DNA of 38,237 nucleotides from Zoogloea ramigera (GTDB lineage Bacteria; Pseudomonadota; Gammaproteobacteria; Burkholderiales; Rhodocyclaceae). The notes beneath the pieces are model-generated. The model was not told where the DNA came from and searched no databases. It worked only from the letters and a program-made list of their open reading frames with translations. Both the position numbers and the translations under genes were made by a program. The first letter of the stretch is position 1, and the number at the start of each line of letters is the position of its first letter. Shown here piece after piece: positions 9,098 through 17,615 of this stretch. The stretch is from assembly GCF_006539865.1 (NCBI RefSeq), contig NZ_BJNV01000050.1, positions 1-38,237 on the forward strand, written 5' to 3'.

Positions 9098-9463
9098 TCA
9101 GGCGCCGGGGAGGACGCGCTTCGAGTAGGTGTCGCGGTCCATGTCGCGGGCCTCGGAGGTGATCTGCACGACCTGGGGGCCGGGCCCGACGAGGGGGGCG
9201 ATGGCGTCGACCAGCGCAACGGTGAGGCTCTGCCTGGTGTCGCCGTCGCGGCCGGACAGGAGCGCCAGCCCGGCGTGGATGAAGCCGTGGTCGGCGCCGC
9301 TGCCGACCCGGAAGTGCTCGACCGGGATCAGCCGCACCTTGATGGCATCGGGCGGGCTGAACACGCCGCTGGCCACCAGCACGTCGGCGGTGACCTGCAC
9401 CAGCAGCGCCGGGTCGAAGCGGCCGGCGATGTTGGTGCTGTACTCGATGCGCAGGTGCGGCAT
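9098..9463 (-). CDS. 5-carboxymethyl-2-hydroxymuconate isomerase-like tautomerase
   Basis: The start is placed at ATG 9463, giving 121 residues that begin [12 protein letters not shown]. This fits the CHMI branch of the tautomerase superfamily, in which the Pro exposed after Met removal is the catalytic base; a start 14 codons upstream would bury it. CHMI acts in homoprotocatechuate (4-hydroxyphenylacetate) breakdown, yet no other gene of that pathway is in view. The gene follows purD by 4 bp and precedes hemF by 53 bp, so its real substrate may be different. The length and the Arg-rich second half ([30 protein letters not shown]) fit the family. Confidence 0.8.
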   Translation of the reverse strand: MPHLRIEYSTNIAGRFDPALLVQVTADVLVASGVFSPPDAIKVRLIPVEHFRVGSGADHGFIHAGLALLSGRDGDTRQSLTVALVDAIAPLVGPGPQVVQITSEARDMDRDTYSKRVLPGA

Positions 9464-9467
9464 GGGG

Positions 9468-10757
9468 TTAGCCCTTGCGGCCGACGGCCCGGTAGCCGAT
9501 GTCACGGCGGCACTGCATGCCGTCGAAGTGGATCTGGTCCACCTGCTCGTAGGCGCGCTTCTGGGCGCTCCTCACGTTGTCGCCGAGGGCCGTGACGCAC
9601 AGCACGCGGCCGCCGCTGGTGCGGATCTCGCCGCCCTCTTCGGTGGTACCGGCGTGGAAGACGTGGGCGTCTTCAGCCGAGGTGGCGGGCAGGCCGTGGA
9701 TGGCGTCGCCCTTGCGCGGGCTGTCGGGGTAGCCGGCGGCGGCCATCACCACGCCGAGGGCGAAGCGGCGGTCCCATTCGGCCTCGACCTTGTCGAGCTT
9801 GCCGGCGACGGCGGCTTCGACGAGGTCGACGAGGTCGGACTTGAGCCGCATCATGATCGGCTGGGTTTCGGGGTCGCCCATGCGGCAGTTGAACTCGACC
9901 ACGCGGGGCGCGCCCTTGGCGTCGATCATCAGGCCGGCGTACAGGAAGCCGGTGTAGGGCAGGCCTTCGGCGGCCATGCCGACGAGGGTCGGCATGATGA
10001 TCTCGCGCATCGCGCGGGCGTGCACTTCGGGCGTGACCACCGGGGCCGGCGAGTACGCGCCCATGCCGCCGGTGTTGGGGCCCTGGTCGGCGTCACGCAG
10101 GCGCTTGTGGTCTTGCGAGGTGGCCAGCGGCAGCGCGTGGCGGCCGTCGGCCATCACGATGAAGCTGGCTTCCTCGCCGTCCATGAACTCCTCGATCACG
10201 ACCCGCGGGCCGCGCTCGTCGTACTGCACGCCCAGGGTGTTGTGGGTGAGCATGGCGTCGATGGCCTCGTGGGCTTCGGCCAGGCTCATTGCCACCACCA
10301 CGCCCTTGCCGGCGGCGAGGCCGTCGGCCTTGATGACGATCGGCGCGCCCTCGGCGTCAACATAAGCGTGGGCTGCGGCGGGGTCGGAGAAGGTCTGGTA
10401 CTTCGCCGTCGGGATCTTGTGGCGCAGCAGGAACTGTTTGGCGAAGTCCTTGGAGCTTTCGAGCTGGGCGGCGAGCCGGGTCGGCCCGAAGATCGGCAGC
10501 CCGGCGGCGCGGAAGGCATCCACGACGCCGGCGGCCAGCGGCGCCTCGGGGCCCACCACGGTGAGGGCGATCTGCTCGGCCCGCACGAAGTCGATCAGCG
10601 CCGGGATGGCGCTGATGGCCACGTTCTCGACGCCCGGCTCACGGGCGGTGCCGGGGTTGCCCGGCGCGACGAAAACCTTGTGGACACGGGGCGAGCGGGA
10701 GAGCTTCCAGGCCAGGGCGTGTTCGCGGCCGCCGGAGCCGATGACGAGGATCTTCAT
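9468..10757 (-). CDS. purD: Phosphoribosylamine-glycine ligase (GAR synthetase)
   Basis: 429 residues, the normal length. It joins glycine to phosphoribosylamine with ATP, the second step of de novo purine synthesis. The N domain opens MKILVIGSGGREHALAWKL; then come PEAPLAAGVVDAF and ATP-grasp motifs (IVIKADGLAAGKGVVVA, VIEEFMDGEEASF, GGMGAYSPAPVVT, VEFNCRMGDPETQ). The ATG at 10757 is chosen because the glycine-rich N-terminal strand begins there; an open frame running upstream overlaps purH and is not family-like. purH ends 13 bp upstream and the tautomerase gene starts 4 bp downstream. Confidence 0.97.
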   Translation of the reverse strand: MKILVIGSGGREHALAWKLSRSPRVHKVFVAPGNPGTAREPGVENVAISAIPALIDFVRAEQIALTVVGPEAPLAAGVVDAFRAAGLPIFGPTRLAAQLESSKDFAKQFLLRHKIPTAKYQTFSDPAAAHAYVDAEGAPIVIKADGLAAGKGVVVAMSLAEAHEAIDAMLTHNTLGVQYDERGPRVVIEEFMDGEEASFIVMADGRHALPLATSQDHKRLRDADQGPNTGGMGAYSPAPVVTPEVHARAMREIIMPTLVGMAAEGLPYTGFLYAGLMIDAKGAPRVVEFNCRMGDPETQPIMMRLKSDLVDLVEAAVAGKLDKVEAEWDRRFALGVVMAAAGYPDSPRKGDAIHGLPATSAEDAHVFHAGTTEEGGEIRTSGGRVLCVTALGDNVRSAQKRAYEQVDQIHFDGMQCRRDIGYRAVGRKG

Positions 10758-10770
10758 GGATGGGTCGTGA

Positions 10771-12339
10771 TCAGTGACGGAAGTGGCGGAAGCCGGTGAG
10801 GACCATGGCGATGCCCTGCTCGTCGGCGGCGGCGATGACTTCGGCGTCGCGCATCGAGCCACCTGGCTGGATGACGGCGGTGGCGCCGGCCTGGGCCAGC
10901 ACGTCGAGGCCGTCACGGAACGGGAAGAAGGCGTCCGAGGCCACCACGCAGCCGGGGATCACGAGGCCGGCGTTCTCGGCCTTGATCTTGGCGATGCGGG
11001 CAGAATCCACGCGGCTCATCTGGCCTGCGCCGACGCCGATGGTCATGCCGTCCTTGCAATACACGATGGCGTTGGACTTGACGTACTTGGCGACGCGCCA
11101 GGCGAACAGGAGGTCGGAGAGCTCCTTGTCGGTGGGCGCGCGCTGGGTGACGACCTTGAGGTCGGCCGCGGTGATCGGGGCGAAGTCGGCGCTCTGCACC
11201 AGCAGGCCGCCGCCGACGCGCTTGTAGTCGGGCTGCTTGACGGTGCCCAGCGGAACGATCAGGACGCGGACGTTCTGCTTGGCCTTGAGGAGCTCGAGGG
11301 CTTCGTCGGTGTAGGCGGGGGCGATCAGCACCTCGAGGAACTGGGCGCTGACGGCTTCGGCGGCGGCGCGGTCGACGGTGGTGTTGAAGGCGATGATGCC
11401 GCCGAAGGCCGAGGTGGGGTCGGTGGAGAAGGCCTTTTTATAGGCTTCGAGGGGGCTGGCGGCCACGGCCACGCCGCAGGGGTTGGCGTGCTTGACGATC
11501 ACGCACGCCACGCCGTCGAAGGCCTTCACGCATTCCCACGCCGCGTCGGAGTCGGCGATGTTGTTGTACGACAGCTCCTTGCCCTGCACCTGGGTGTAGG
11601 CGGCGATGGCGCCGGCGGGGGCGCTGGATTCGCGGTAGAAGGCGGCGGACTGGTGGGGGTTCTCGCCGTAGCGGAGGTCCTGCACCTTGTCGAAGGCCAG
11701 CTGGAAGCGCTCCGGGTAGGCCATCTTGCTGCCGTCGTCGGCCAGCGCGGTGAGGTGGTTGGAGATCGCCGCGTCGTAGCGGGCAGTGTGGGTGAAGGCG
11801 CTGCGGGCGAGGTCGAAGCGGGTCTTGTAGCTGAGCGCGCCGCCGTTGGCCTTGAGTTCGGCGATGATGCCGGCGTAGTCGGCCGGGTCGGTCACGATGC
11901 CGACGCCGCCCATTTCGTTGCCGTGGTTCTTGGCCGCCGCGCGGACCATGGTCGGGCCGCCGATGTCGATGTTTTCGATGGCGTCCTCGAGGCTGCAGTC
12001 GGGTTTGGCGACGGTGGCCTGGAAGGGGTAGAGGTTGACCACCACGAGGTCGATGCGCGGAATGGCGTGCTCGTCGAGCTTGGCCAGGTGCTCGGGCAGG
12101 TCGCGGCGGGCGAGGATGCCGCCGTGCACCTTGGGGTGCAGGGTTTTCACGCGGCCGTCGAGCATCTCGGGGAAGCCGGTGTAGTCGGACACGTCGGTGA
12201 CCGGCAGGCCGGCGTCGCGGAGCGACTTGGCGGTGCCGCCGGTGGACAGCAGATTGACGCCGAGGGCAGACAGTTCGCGGGCGAATTCGACGACGCCGGT
12301 CTTGTCGGAGACGCTGAGCAGGGCTTGGGTGACTTTCAT
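10771..12339 (-). CDS. purH: Bifunctional AICAR transformylase / IMP cyclohydrolase
   Basis: 522 residues, the usual size. It performs the last two steps to IMP. The N-terminal MGS-like cyclohydrolase domain (about 1-150) shows [30 protein letters not shown] and [18 protein letters not shown]. The transformylase domain shows [38 protein letters not shown] and the C-terminal GFRHFRH. The start ATG 12339 lies 53 bp after the fis stop. The dusB-fis-purH-purD order suggests one long transcript, putting purine synthesis behind the growth-linked regulator gene fis. Confidence 0.98.
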   Translation of the reverse strand: MKVTQALLSVSDKTGVVEFARELSALGVNLLSTGGTAKSLRDAGLPVTDVSDYTGFPEMLDGRVKTLHPKVHGGILARRDLPEHLAKLDEHAIPRIDLVVVNLYPFQATVAKPDCSLEDAIENIDIGGPTMVRAAAKNHGNEMGGVGIVTDPADYAGIIAELKANGGALSYKTRFDLARSAFTHTARYDAAISNHLTALADDGSKMAYPERFQLAFDKVQDLRYGENPHQSAAFYRESSAPAGAIAAYTQVQGKELSYNNIADSDAAWECVKAFDGVACVIVKHANPCGVAVAASPLEAYKKAFSTDPTSAFGGIIAFNTTVDRAAAEAVSAQFLEVLIAPAYTDEALELLKAKQNVRVLIVPLGTVKQPDYKRVGGGLLVQSADFAPITAADLKVVTQRAPTDKELSDLLFAWRVAKYVKSNAIVYCKDGMTIGVGAGQMSRVDSARIAKIKAENAGLVIPGCVVASDAFFPFRDGLDVLAQAGATAVIQPGGSMRDAEVIAAADEQGIAMVLTGFRHFRH

Positions 12340-12392
12340 GGGGCTTCTCTGAGAGGCCGCGGCTGGGCGGCGCTGAAATTACGGGAAAAGGA

Positions 12393-12632
12393 TCAAAGCA
12401 GTTCGTGTTCGGACAGCTTGCGGCGCAGGGTGTTGCGGTTGATGCCGAGCATCTCTGCGCAGAGGGTCTGGTTGCCGCCGGCCTGCTTGAGGACGAATTC
12501 GAGCATCGGCTTCTCGACGTTCTTGATCACCATCGCGTAAAGGGCGTTCGGCTTCTCGCCGTCGAGGTCGCGGAAATAGGTGTCGAGGGCACGGCAGACC
12601 GAGTCGGCGATGTCATTGCTGGTGCTGCTCAT
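12393..12632 (-). CDS. fis: Fis family nucleoid-associated DNA-binding protein
   Basis: 79 residues starting MSSTSNDIADSV. The C-terminal half is the Fis helix-turn-helix: VLKQAGGNQTLCAEMLGI then NRNTLRRKLSEHELL. It is shorter than the 98-residue E. coli Fis, mainly at the N terminus, as is usual in betaproteobacteria. The start ATG overlaps the dusB stop (ATGA, 12629-12632), so translation of the two is likely coupled; dusB-fis is a widely conserved pair. Fis bends DNA and adjusts rRNA and growth-phase transcription. A longer open frame continues upstream through dusB in another register and is not real. Confidence 0.95.
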   Translation of the reverse strand: MSSTSNDIADSVCRALDTYFRDLDGEKPNALYAMVIKNVEKPMLEFVLKQAGGNQTLCAEMLGINRNTLRRKLSEHELL

Positions 12633-13657
12633 GCTGCAAGCTCCTGGGGGAATTCTTCGGGTTCGGCATAGACCAGGCGGCTGTCCCGGTCGGCCAGGTT
12701 GCCGAAGAATTCGTCGACGGCGGCCAGCTGGGCCTGGACGGTGGGCAGGGTGTTCATGGTCTTGCGGAACTGGGCCGAGCCGACGAGGCCCTTGGTGTAC
12801 CAGCTGATGTGCTTGCGGGCGATCTTGACGCCGGTGTCTTCGCCGTAGAAGGCGTAGAGGTCGGCGAGGTGGTCGCGGCACACCTGCAGGATCTCGGAGA
12901 CCAGCGGCGGCGGGAGCTCGGTGCCGGTCTTGAGGAAGTGGTCGATCTCGCGGAAGATCCACGGCCGGCCCTGGGCCGCGCGGCCGACCATCACGCCGTC
13001 GGCGCCGGTGTAGTCGAGCACGAACTTGGCCTTTTGCGGCGTGGTGATGTCGCCGTTTGCGATCAGCGGGATGCGCACGCGGCTCTTTACGTCGGCGATG
13101 GTGTCGTATTCGGCGTCGCCGGTGTACATGCAGGCGCGGGTGCGGCCGTGGATGGCGATCAGCTGGATGCCGGACTCTTCGGCGATGCGGGCGATGATGG
13201 CGGCGTTCTTGTTGGCCTTGTTCCAGCCGGTGCGGAACTTGAGCGTGACCGGCGTGTTGCCGGCGGCGCCAACGACGGCCTCGAGGATGCGGGCGACCAG
13301 CGGCTCGTCTTGCATCAGCGCGGAACCGGCCATCACGTTGCAGACCTTCTTGGCCGGGCAGCCCATGTTGATGTCGATGATCTGGGCGCCACGGTCGATG
13401 TTGTGGCGGGCGGCTTCGGCCATCATGGCCGGGTCGGCGCCGGCGATCTGCACGGAGATCGGATCAACCTCGCCGTCGTGGTTGGCGCGCCGCTGGGTCT
13501 TGGCGCTGCCGTAGAGCAGCGAGTTGGAGGTGACCATCTCGGAGACGGCGAGCCCGGCGCCCATCTTCTTGCAGAGCTGGCGGAAGGGGCGGTCGGTCAC
13601 GCCGGCCATGGGCGCGACGAACAGATTGTTTCGCAAGGTGAATCCGGCGAATTGCAT
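12629..13657 (-). CDS. dusB: tRNA-dihydrouridine synthase B
   Basis: 342 residues from ATG 13657 (MQFAGFTLRNN). The flavoenzyme reduces specific uridines in the tRNA D-loop. Motifs are complete: NLFVAPMAGVTDRPFRQL for FMN, IDINMGCPAKKVCNVMAGS with the catalytic Cys, TLKFRTGW, IAIHGRTR, PLIANGDI and GADGVMVGRAAQGRPWIF. The open frame continues upstream through the gap, but those residues are not Dus-like. It is the first gene of the dusB-fis-purH-purD line, and its stop overlaps the fis start. Confidence 0.97.
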   Translation of the reverse strand: MQFAGFTLRNNLFVAPMAGVTDRPFRQLCKKMGAGLAVSEMVTSNSLLYGSAKTQRRANHDGEVDPISVQIAGADPAMMAEAARHNIDRGAQIIDINMGCPAKKVCNVMAGSALMQDEPLVARILEAVVGAAGNTPVTLKFRTGWNKANKNAAIIARIAEESGIQLIAIHGRTRACMYTGDAEYDTIADVKSRVRIPLIANGDITTPQKAKFVLDYTGADGVMVGRAAQGRPWIFREIDHFLKTGTELPPPLVSEILQVCRDHLADLYAFYGEDTGVKIARKHISWYTKGLVGSAQFRKTMNTLPTVQAQLAAVDEFFGNLADRDSRLVYAEPEEFPQELAA

Positions 13658-13686
13658 CGGCTTGTACGGCGGGGGAAAAGCGCGCC

Positions 13687-13692
13687 ATTCTA
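13687..13692 (-). promoter_or_regulatory. Candidate -10 box for the dusB operon
   Basis: TAGAAT on the minus strand (5 of 6 matches to TATAAT) lies 29 bp before the dusB ATG, which would give a leader of about 22 nt. No convincing -35 box lies at 16-18 bp spacing, so this is a weak call; the AT-richness of the spot and its place at the head of a long operon are the main support. Confidence 0.3.
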
Positions 13693-13872
13693 CTCCATTG
13701 CCCATTTTTCGGGCAGGGGCCGATGCGGCGGAATCCCGGCGCGGCGAGGCTCTGAAGAGCGAACCCGCACCTCGAAGACGCAGCCCGGCCGTTTCGGGGG
13801 TGCCAGGAAGCGCCAGGCTTCCGTGTAGCCCTTTTGGTCGGTGTCGGCGCGTAGCGGCGCCGCCGGGGGGGC
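13690..13872 (-). other. Startless coding-like open frame between mtgA and dusB
   Basis: After the mtgA stop (TAG, 13882-13884) and a second in-frame stop two codons later (13873-13875), the same frame stays open for 61 codons to a TAG at 13690-13692. Codons are mostly G/C-ending like real genes here, and the translation (for example YTEAWRFLAPPKRPGC and VFEVRVRSSEPRR) reads like protein. It has no ATG, and its only GTG lies inside the second half. It may be a gene remnant, an element repeated in the genome, or chance. I do not recognise the peptide. Confidence 0.3.
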
Positions 13873-13881
13873 CTAAATCTT

Positions 13882-14574
13882 CTACGGCACTTCGGAGTAC
13901 TGCATGCGGCCCTGGATGCGTGCGGCGTGGGCGGCCAGGCGGGGGCCGTAGCTCTTTTCGTACTTGCGCGGGTTGGGCAGCATCACCGCCAGCCGGGCGG
14001 CCTGGGCGGGTGCGAGCTGGGCGGCCGGGATGCGGTAGTAGCGCTGGGCGGCGGCCTCGCAGCCGAAGATGCCGTTGCCCCATTCGACCACGTTGAGATA
14101 GACCTCGAGGATGCGCCGCTTGTCCCACAGGGCTTCGATCATCACCGTGATGATGGCCTCCTCGGCCTTGCGGAAGTAGCTGCGCGAGGGCGACAGGAAC
14201 AGGTTCTTGGCCAGCTGCTGGCTGATCGTCGAGCCGCCGGCCACCATGCGGCCCTTCTTCTGGTTCTTCTCGATGGCCTTCTGGATGCCTTCCCAGTCGA
14301 AGCCCTCGTGGTCGATGAACTTGTCGTCCTCGGCGGCGATCACCGCCCGCTTGAGGTGGATCGAGATCTGCTCGTACGGAACCCAGCGGTAATGCAGCTC
14401 GGCGTCGGGCTTGCTGCCTGTGAGCTCGTCGAGGCGCAGGCTCATGAAGCTGGTCTCGGCGGGGGGCACCCATTTCCACCACAGTACGTGGCCGAGGAAC
14501 CACAGCTGGTAGGCCAGGAACAGCAGCACGACCGCCAGCAGGCCGCGGCGAATCCAGTGCCACAGGCGGGTCAT
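13882..14574 (-). CDS. mtgA: Monofunctional biosynthetic peptidoglycan transglycosylase
   Basis: 230 residues with one N-terminal membrane helix (about 9-27, RRGLLAVVLLFLAYQLWF) and a single glycosyltransferase-51 domain. It polymerises lipid II into glycan chains on the outer face of the inner membrane and has no transpeptidase domain. Motifs: VIAAEDDKFIDHEGFDW with the catalytic Glu, GGSTISQQLAKNLFL, and RRILEVYLNVVEWGNGIFG. The start overlaps nothing and lies 7 bp after the stop of the tonB-like gene, so both share a transcript. Confidence 0.96.
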   Translation of the reverse strand: MTRLWHWIRRGLLAVVLLFLAYQLWFLGHVLWWKWVPPAETSFMSLRLDELTGSKPDAELHYRWVPYEQISIHLKRAVIAAEDDKFIDHEGFDWEGIQKAIEKNQKKGRMVAGGSTISQQLAKNLFLSPSRSYFRKAEEAIITVMIEALWDKRRILEVYLNVVEWGNGIFGCEAAAQRYYRIPAAQLAPAQAARLAVMLPNPRKYEKSYGPRLAAHAARIQGRMQYSEVP

Positions 14575-14581
14575 GGGCGCA

Positions 14582-15541
14582 TCAATCCTTGTCCCGGGAG
14601 CTGGTCTTGACCATGTCGGCGTTGGTGAAGGTCCAGGTACGGGTGATCTCGATCACGTCGGTGTCCTTGCGGATGTCCGGCGGGAAGGCGGGGTAGGGGG
14701 CAGCCAGCTGGACGATGCGGCGGGCGGCCTCGTCGAGCACCTTGTGGCCGGAGGAGCGCTGGATCTCGATGTTATGCACGTTGCCGTCGGCGCCGATGGT
14801 GACCGACAGCAGCAGGCTGCCGTAGAGCTTGCCGCGGGCGGCCTCGGGGTAGTTGAGGGTGCCGACGCGCTCGATCTTCTGGCGCCAGTCTTCGGCGTAC
14901 TGGGCGAAGCGGTATTCCTGGGTGCGGGCGCCGATGAACTTCTTGCGCGGCCGCGAGGCGTAGTCCATGAGGTCCTTGTCGATCTGGGCCTCGATGCGCG
15001 CCACTGCGGCGGCGCTGTCCATCAGGTCATAGCCCGAGACCTGGCGCGGCGCTTCGCTGGGGGTGACCTGCTGGGTGTCGACGGCGATGGCGGTCTTGCC
15101 GCGCTTGGCCGTCATGGCCTGCATCTGGGGCGCCTGGGCCTGCTCGCTGCGGCGCTGGGCCTCGACGAGGCCGTCGCCGAGCCGGGATTGTTCCTGGGGC
15201 GGCAGCGGCGTAGCCAGGTTGGCCTTGTGCTTGTCGTTGGTGCCGCCGCCGTCGAGGTTGGTCTGGGCGAGGAGATCTGCCTGGTCGGGGCGCTGGGCGT
15301 GGCGTGAGTTGACCAGCACCACCTCCAGGCCCTTGCTCTTGCCCTTGAACTGGTCCGGGTCCGGCATCACGAAGTGGATGGACAGCAGCAGGGCATGCAG
15401 CGCCAGCGACAGGCCAACCCCCCATTCGAGGGCGTAGCGTGCCGTGGCGCCGGTGAAGGTCGGCCAGGCGAAACCACCCCCCAGCCCGGACGGGGCGGGA
15501 GGGGCTGGCTGGGCGGTGGGCTGCTTGAGCGGGGCCTGCAT
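14582..15541 (-). CDS. TonB-family energy transducer protein
   Basis: 319 residues. Pro/Ala-rich cytoplasmic N terminus, one membrane helix at about 38-59 (WGVGLSLALHALLLSIHFV), a long Gln/Ala/Lys-rich periplasmic linker (about 65-215), and a C-terminal TonB domain (about 225-305: GTLNYPEAARGKLYGSLLLS, VTIGADGNVHNIEIQRSSG, LDEAARRIVQLAAPYPAFP). TonB proteins pass proton-motive energy from ExbB/ExbD to outer membrane receptors. The linker lacks the Glu-Pro/Lys-Pro repeats of enterobacterial TonB, and no exbB or exbD is adjacent, so whether it serves the receptor at 4401-6560 or another partner is unknown. It sits 21 bp after the RNase II-family gene and 7 bp before mtgA. Confidence 0.85.
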   Translation of the reverse strand: MQAPLKQPTAQPAPPAPSGLGGGFAWPTFTGATARYALEWGVGLSLALHALLLSIHFVMPDPDQFKGKSKGLEVVLVNSRHAQRPDQADLLAQTNLDGGGTNDKHKANLATPLPPQEQSRLGDGLVEAQRRSEQAQAPQMQAMTAKRGKTAIAVDTQQVTPSEAPRQVSGYDLMDSAAAVARIEAQIDKDLMDYASRPRKKFIGARTQEYRFAQYAEDWRQKIERVGTLNYPEAARGKLYGSLLLSVTIGADGNVHNIEIQRSSGHKVLDEAARRIVQLAAPYPAFPPDIRKDTDVIEITRTWTFTNADMVKTSSRDKD

Positions 15542-15562
15542 GAGGGGTGCGTCGCTGGGCCG

Positions 15563-17536
15563 TCAGGCCGCCGCCGGCGGGGCGGTGTCGGTGGTGACGT
15601 CCGGCGGGCTCGCGGCGTCGAGGGCCTCAGGGAGGAGCTCGGCTTCGTCGAGCTCCTCGGTGGCCTCGCCGCTGGCCTCGGCCAGGGTCTCGAGGTAGGT
15701 GGCGCGGACCTCGACGTCCACCAGGTCGGTGCTGTCGATGGCCAGCTGCACGCGGGTGCCCGGCGGCAGGGTGGGCATCGAGGGCACCTTGAAGATCAGC
15801 GGGATGGCCTCGAGGCGCACCAGGCTTTCGCGCAGCACGCGGGCGCTCATGGCCGGATGGCCGGCCTGGCGCAGCCAGCGCAGGCACCAGTAGCGCTCCA
15901 TGCCGCGCTGGAATTCGGCGTAGGCGGCGTAGGTGAGCTCGAAGTCGCGCATCGCGGCGAGCAGGTCGGGCGACTTGGGCGGGAAGGCGGGGGCCTCGCC
16001 CTTCACCCAGGCGATCAGCTGCCACTGGTTGACGAGGTCGACGTAGCGGCGCAGCGGCGAGCTCGACCAGGCGTAGCAGTCGACGCCGAGGCCTTCGTGG
16101 GGCGCCGCGGCGGTGGTCATGCGCACCTTGCCGCCGGTCTGGGCCCGGTACAGGGCCGGGATGCCGGCCTCGGCGAGGGCTTTGCCCCAGGTGCTGTTGG
16201 CGGCGATCATCAGCTCGGCCACCAGCTTGTCGAGGGGCGAGCCGCGGGAGCGCCGGCCGATCTCGATGCGGCCGGGGCCGTCGGCGGTGGTCTGGCTCCA
16301 GTCGACGCTGAAGTTGAAGTCGACCTGGTTCTGGTTGGCGGAGGGCTTGCCACGGCCGGCTTCGAGCACGGTGGCGAGCTCCCACAGCAGCGTGAGCTCG
16401 GCCTTCCAGGGGAAGTCGGGGCCGCCTTCGGTGAGGGTGGTCTCGTTGAAGACTGGCTCGATGTCGTGGTGGCGCAGGTTGGCGACCACCGGCACCCGCT
16501 CGATGCGCGAGCTGTGGCCGGTGACGATGAGGTCGCGGCTGACCTCGAGGTAGAGCGACAGGGCCGGGCAGTCGCGGCCTTCGCCGAGGGTGAAGCGGCT
16601 GACGATGTCCTCGGGGAGCATCGTGATCTTGTTGCCCGGCATGTACACCGTGGACAGCCGCTCGCGGGCGATGGTGTCGAGGGCGGATTCGCGGCCAAAG
16701 CCGATGCCCGGCGCGGCGATGTGGATGCCGACGCGCCAGCCGGCGTCGGTGGGGGTGATCGAGAAGGCGTCGTCGATCTCGGTGGTGGCGGCGTCGTCGA
16801 TGGAGAAGGCGCGCACCGCCGCCAGCGGCAGATCGGTGGGCTCGGCGGGTGCCTCGACCGGCGGGAAGCCGGTGCCGGCCGGGAAGTATTCGAACAGGAA
16901 GCGGTCGAAGTGCAGCTCGTGGGTGGACGCCAGCGCGCCGCAGTCGAGAAACAGGCGCGCGGCGGACTTGCCGGTTTCGGCGCTGGCGGCTTCGAGGGCC
17001 TTGGTTTCGAGGCGGTTGCGGTCGGGCTTGTAGAGCAGCTGGCGCACAAGCGGGCGGAGCTCTTCGGGCAGCGTGCCGACGAGGAGCTCGTCGCGCATGC
17101 GCTCGATGGCGGCGGCCTGCTGCTTCTTTTTCTCGAGCCCGGCGAGGGCGGCCTGGAGGATTTCGGCGGGGGCCTTGCGGAAGCGGCCGCGGCCCTTGCG
17201 GTGGAAGTAGATCGGCGCGGCATGGAGGCGCAGCAGCACGGTGGCGGATTCGATCGGGCTGGGTTCGTGGCCGAAGTATTCGCGGGCGAAATCGATGAAG
17301 GCGAATTCGTCGTCGCCGCAGACTTCCCACAGGAACTCGGTGTCGAGGCCTTCGGCCTCGGCTTCGGCACGCTGCAGCAGCTCGCCCGCCGAGGGCTGGG
17401 CGAAGCGCATCAGAACGTGGTTGCTCTTCAGTTTGAGGCGCTTGCCGTGGGGCGTTTCCACCTGCAGGGAGGCGTCGTTGTCAGTCAGGATGGTGCCGGT
17501 CTTGAAGGCACCATCCTCTTCGAAGAGCAGATTCAT
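15563..17536 (-). CDS. RNase II-family exoribonuclease (RNB domain)
   Basis: 657 residues. A short N-terminal beta region (FKTGTILTDNDASLQVETP), a helical middle, and an RNB catalytic domain from about residue 235. The active-site block is SIDDAATTEIDDAFSI: Asp247, Asp255 and Asp256 match three of the four metal-binding Asp of E. coli RNase II (201, 209, 210), whereas the position of Asp207 is Glu253. Further RNB blocks: WRVGIHIAAPG, STVYMPGNKITMLPE, LVAELMIAANS and YAWSSSPLRRYVDLVNQ. The C terminus is a short beta region and an acidic, Ala-rich tail. It is clearly a 3'-5' exoribonuclease-family member, but it belongs to a branch apart from enteric rnb and rnr, so I give no symbol. It heads the gene run to tonB and mtgA. 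Confidence 0.9.
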   Translation of the reverse strand: MNLLFEEDGAFKTGTILTDNDASLQVETPHGKRLKLKSNHVLMRFAQPSAGELLQRAEAEAEGLDTEFLWEVCGDDEFAFIDFAREYFGHEPSPIESATVLLRLHAAPIYFHRKGRGRFRKAPAEILQAALAGLEKKKQQAAAIERMRDELLVGTLPEELRPLVRQLLYKPDRNRLETKALEAASAETGKSAARLFLDCGALASTHELHFDRFLFEYFPAGTGFPPVEAPAEPTDLPLAAVRAFSIDDAATTEIDDAFSITPTDAGWRVGIHIAAPGIGFGRESALDTIARERLSTVYMPGNKITMLPEDIVSRFTLGEGRDCPALSLYLEVSRDLIVTGHSSRIERVPVVANLRHHDIEPVFNETTLTEGGPDFPWKAELTLLWELATVLEAGRGKPSANQNQVDFNFSVDWSQTTADGPGRIEIGRRSRGSPLDKLVAELMIAANSTWGKALAEAGIPALYRAQTGGKVRMTTAAAPHEGLGVDCYAWSSSPLRRYVDLVNQWQLIAWVKGEAPAFPPKSPDLLAAMRDFELTYAAYAEFQRGMERYWCLRWLRQAGHPAMSARVLRESLVRLEAIPLIFKVPSMPTLPPGTRVQLAIDSTDLVDVEVRATYLETLAEASGEATEELDEAELLPEALDAASPPDVTTDTAPPAAA

Positions 17537-17562
17537 GGGGTGGCCAGGCTGGAAAACATTTA

Positions 17563-17568
17563 ATTATA
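17563..17568 (-). promoter_or_regulatory. Consensus -10 box before the RNase II-family gene
   Basis: The minus strand reads TATAAT exactly, 27 bp before the ATG at 17536, in an AT-rich patch within the 79-bp gap behind chpA. No good -35 box is visible at 16-18 bp spacing. It would give a leader of about 20 nt and make the nuclease-tonB-mtgA genes independent of the pilus cluster. Confidence 0.5.
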
Positions 17569-17615
17569 GCCAAGCCGGCGGCCCACCCGCAGGAAAGCGA
17601 CGCCGCGCGCCGGTG

